This document shows, piece by piece, positions 6,014-7,330 of a stretch of 7,330 nt of DNA. The stretch spans positions 1 to 7,330 of the forward strand of contig JBKJVQ010000186.1 of NCBI GenBank assembly GCA_046717125.1, written 5' to 3'. The stretch is from JBKJVQ01 sp046717125 (GTDB taxonomy: Bacteria > Pseudomonadota > Alphaproteobacteria > Rhizobiales > Methyloligellaceae). Below the pieces are notes generated by a model that did not search any database, was not told the origin of the DNA, and saw nothing but the letters and a program-made list of their open reading frames with translations. A program made the translations under genes and the position numbers. Position 1 is the stretch's first letter, and every line of letters begins with the position of its first letter.

Positions 6014-7330
6014 GCATTGCGCTCCGATATTTTCTTGCGGCAGCGATCGGGCTGTTCGCTTTCGATGCCACCGCGCAGACTGCGCCGATGCGAAACGACC
6101 GGAAGATCCTGGACGATTTCGAAAATCTCAGCGCCTGGGATGCGCTTGCATCCGACGGTGTGTTCGCGTCGGTCAGCGGCACGGATACGCCCACCGGCCG
6201 CGGCCTGAAGCTCGAATTCGATTTCGCAGGCGTTGCCGGCTACGCATCGGCAAAACGTCTGCTGCCTCTCGACCTGCCCGAGAACTACGAGATCAGCTTC
6301 CTGATGCGGGCCGATGCGCCCGTCAACACGCTCGAGTTCAAACTCGTGGATGAGAGCGGCGACAATGTGTGGTGGAATCGCAAAGCCGATTTCACCTTCC
6401 CCGGCGAATGGAAGCGCATCGTCCTGAAGAAGCGCCACATCTGGTTCGCCTGGGGTCCGACGAAGGACCGGACCCTGCGCCATGCCGCCAGCATCGAGCT
6501 CGCGGTGACGGCCGGCAAGGATGGCGGCAAGGGTACGGTCTTCATCGACGATCTGTCGATCCGCGAACTCCCGCCGCCTCCCGCCGAATGGCCGACGCCG
6601 ATTGCGTCTGCAACCTCGTCCGCGCCGGATAATTCCCCTGAACACCTGTTCGACCAGGATCGCGCCGAAGGCTGGCGCAGCGCTGCCGAAAGCGACAAGG
6701 AGCAAAGCCTCACGGTCGACTTTGGAGCCGAGCGCGAGTTCGGCGGCGTCACGCTCCGCTGGGCGAAGAACCTGCATGCATCCGACTATCGGCTATCGTT
6801 TTCATCCAACGGCGAGGACTGGGAGACCGTGCGCCACGTGCGGGGTGGCGATGGCGGCGCCGATCCGTTGATGCTGACGGAGGCTGAGGCGCGCTATCTG
6901 CGCTTCGATTTCTCCAATGGTCCGGGCGAGGTCTACGGCCTCGACGCCATCGACATACAGCCGCTCCATGTCGGCGAGAACCCCAATCAATTCATCGAAC
7001 ATGTGGCGCGTGAGGAGAGGCGCGGTTTCCATCCGCGCGGCTTCTCCGGCGAGCAGGCTTACTGGACGATCGTCGGCGTCGACGGCGGCGAGGAAAGCGG
7101 CCTCATATCGGAGGACGGCGCGATCGAACTCTGGAAGGGCGGCATCGCGGTCGAGCCCTTCGTGGTCGCGGACGGCGGCGTCGTGACCTGGGCCGATGTC
7201 GAGACGCAGCAGACGCTGCGCGACGGCGACCTGCCGATCCCGAGCGTGACCTGGCGGCATCCGAAATTCGACCTGCGGGTCACAGCGATCGCGCAAGGCG
7301 AACCGAAGGACGCACGGCTCTTTGGGCGTT
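6010..7330 (+). CDS. Secreted multidomain protein with two galactose-binding-like modules (CBM-like plus discoidin/F5-8 type C); C-terminus off the right edge
   Basis: 440 residues are visible, without a stop. A Sec signal peptide (1-22) ends in Ala-Thr-Ala before Gln23. Residues about 33-187 look like a CIA30/CBM11-type beta-sandwich: it opens with ILDDFENLSAW and closes with KGTVFIDDLSIRE. Residues about 200-317 look like a discoidin (F5/8 type C, CBM32-like) domain, with LFDQDRAEGWRS near its start, SLTVDFGAEREFGGVTLRW, YRLSFSSNGEDWE and ARYLRFDF. From about 335 a third beta-rich region begins (RGFHPRGFSGEQAYWTIVGV, then a SEDGAIELWKGG stretch and WADVE). It may be the N-terminal sandwich of a glycosidase, but I cannot assign it. 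The start overlaps the upstream permease stop (ATGA), and AAAAGG directly precedes the ATG. This coupling to a transporter suggests it helps bind or process the same glycan outside the cytoplasm. Catalytic activity is unproven from the visible part. Confidence 0.85.
   Translation, partial: MSIALRYFLAAAIGLFAFDATAQTAPMRNDRKILDDFENLSAWDALASDGVFASVSGTDTPTGRGLKLEFDFAGVAGYASAKRLLPLDLPENYEISFLMRADAPVNTLEFKLVDESGDNVWWNRKADFTFPGEWKRIVLKKRHIWFAWGPTKDRTLRHAASIELAVTAGKDGGKGTVFIDDLSIRELPPPPAEWPTPIASATSSAPDNSPEHLFDQDRAEGWRSAAESDKEQSLTVDFGAEREFGGVTLRWAKNLHASDYRLSFSSNGEDWETVRHVRGGDGGADPLMLTEAEARYLRFDFSNGPGEVYGLDAIDIQPLHVGENPNQFIEHVAREERRGFHPRGFSGEQAYWTIVGVDGGEESGLISEDGAIELWKGGIAVEPFVVADGGVVTWADVETQQTLRDGDLPIPSVTWRHPKFDLRVTAIAQGEPKDARLFGR

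Noticed and set aside
6802..7296. Antisense open frame opposite the multidomain protein gene
   Set aside because: The sense strand gives a continuous frame from a signal peptide through recognisable domains; the antisense frame has no recognisable feature.

Overview
The window (about 60% G+C by eye) reads as a compact carbohydrate-uptake locus from a Gram-negative bacterium, most likely an alphaproteobacterium and possibly a sphingomonad. That placement is an inference from base composition, a Tat-type export signal, tight ATGA/GTGA gene overlaps and the gene combination. No taxonomic marker gene is present.

Layout. Positions 1-826 (minus strand) hold the N-terminal 275 residues of a cytoplasmic family 1 glycoside hydrolase (beta-glucosidase type), which runs off the left edge. 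Positions 827-1497 are a 671-bp divergent intergenic region with no convincing gene. It contains several near-palindromes, one resembling a LacI-family operator, a strong Shine-Dalgarno followed by an 8-codon mini-ORF, and weak promoter-like sequences. From 1498 to the right edge all genes are on the plus strand: an exported GH144/'glucoamylase-like' protein (1498-2985), a lipoprotein sugar-binding protein (3059-4312), two CUT1-type ABC permeases (4309-5187 and 5192-6013), and the first 440 residues of a secreted multidomain protein with two galactose-binding-like modules (6010 onward).

How the genes fit together. The GH144-like protein belongs to a family whose characterised members act on beta-1,2-glucans. 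A coherent model is: polymer or cyclic beta-1,2-glucan is trimmed outside the cytoplasm by the GH144-like enzyme, probably with help from the multidomain protein. The sophoro-oligosaccharides are captured by the lipoprotein binding protein and imported through the two permeases. The GH1 enzyme then hydrolyses them to glucose in the cytoplasm. The substrate is inferred from family membership and has not been shown. The ABC ATPase, any regulator and any outer-membrane receptor are not in the window.

The least understood element is the multidomain protein at 6010-7330. After its two recognisable carbohydrate-binding-like modules, a third beta-rich region begins that I cannot assign to a family with confidence.
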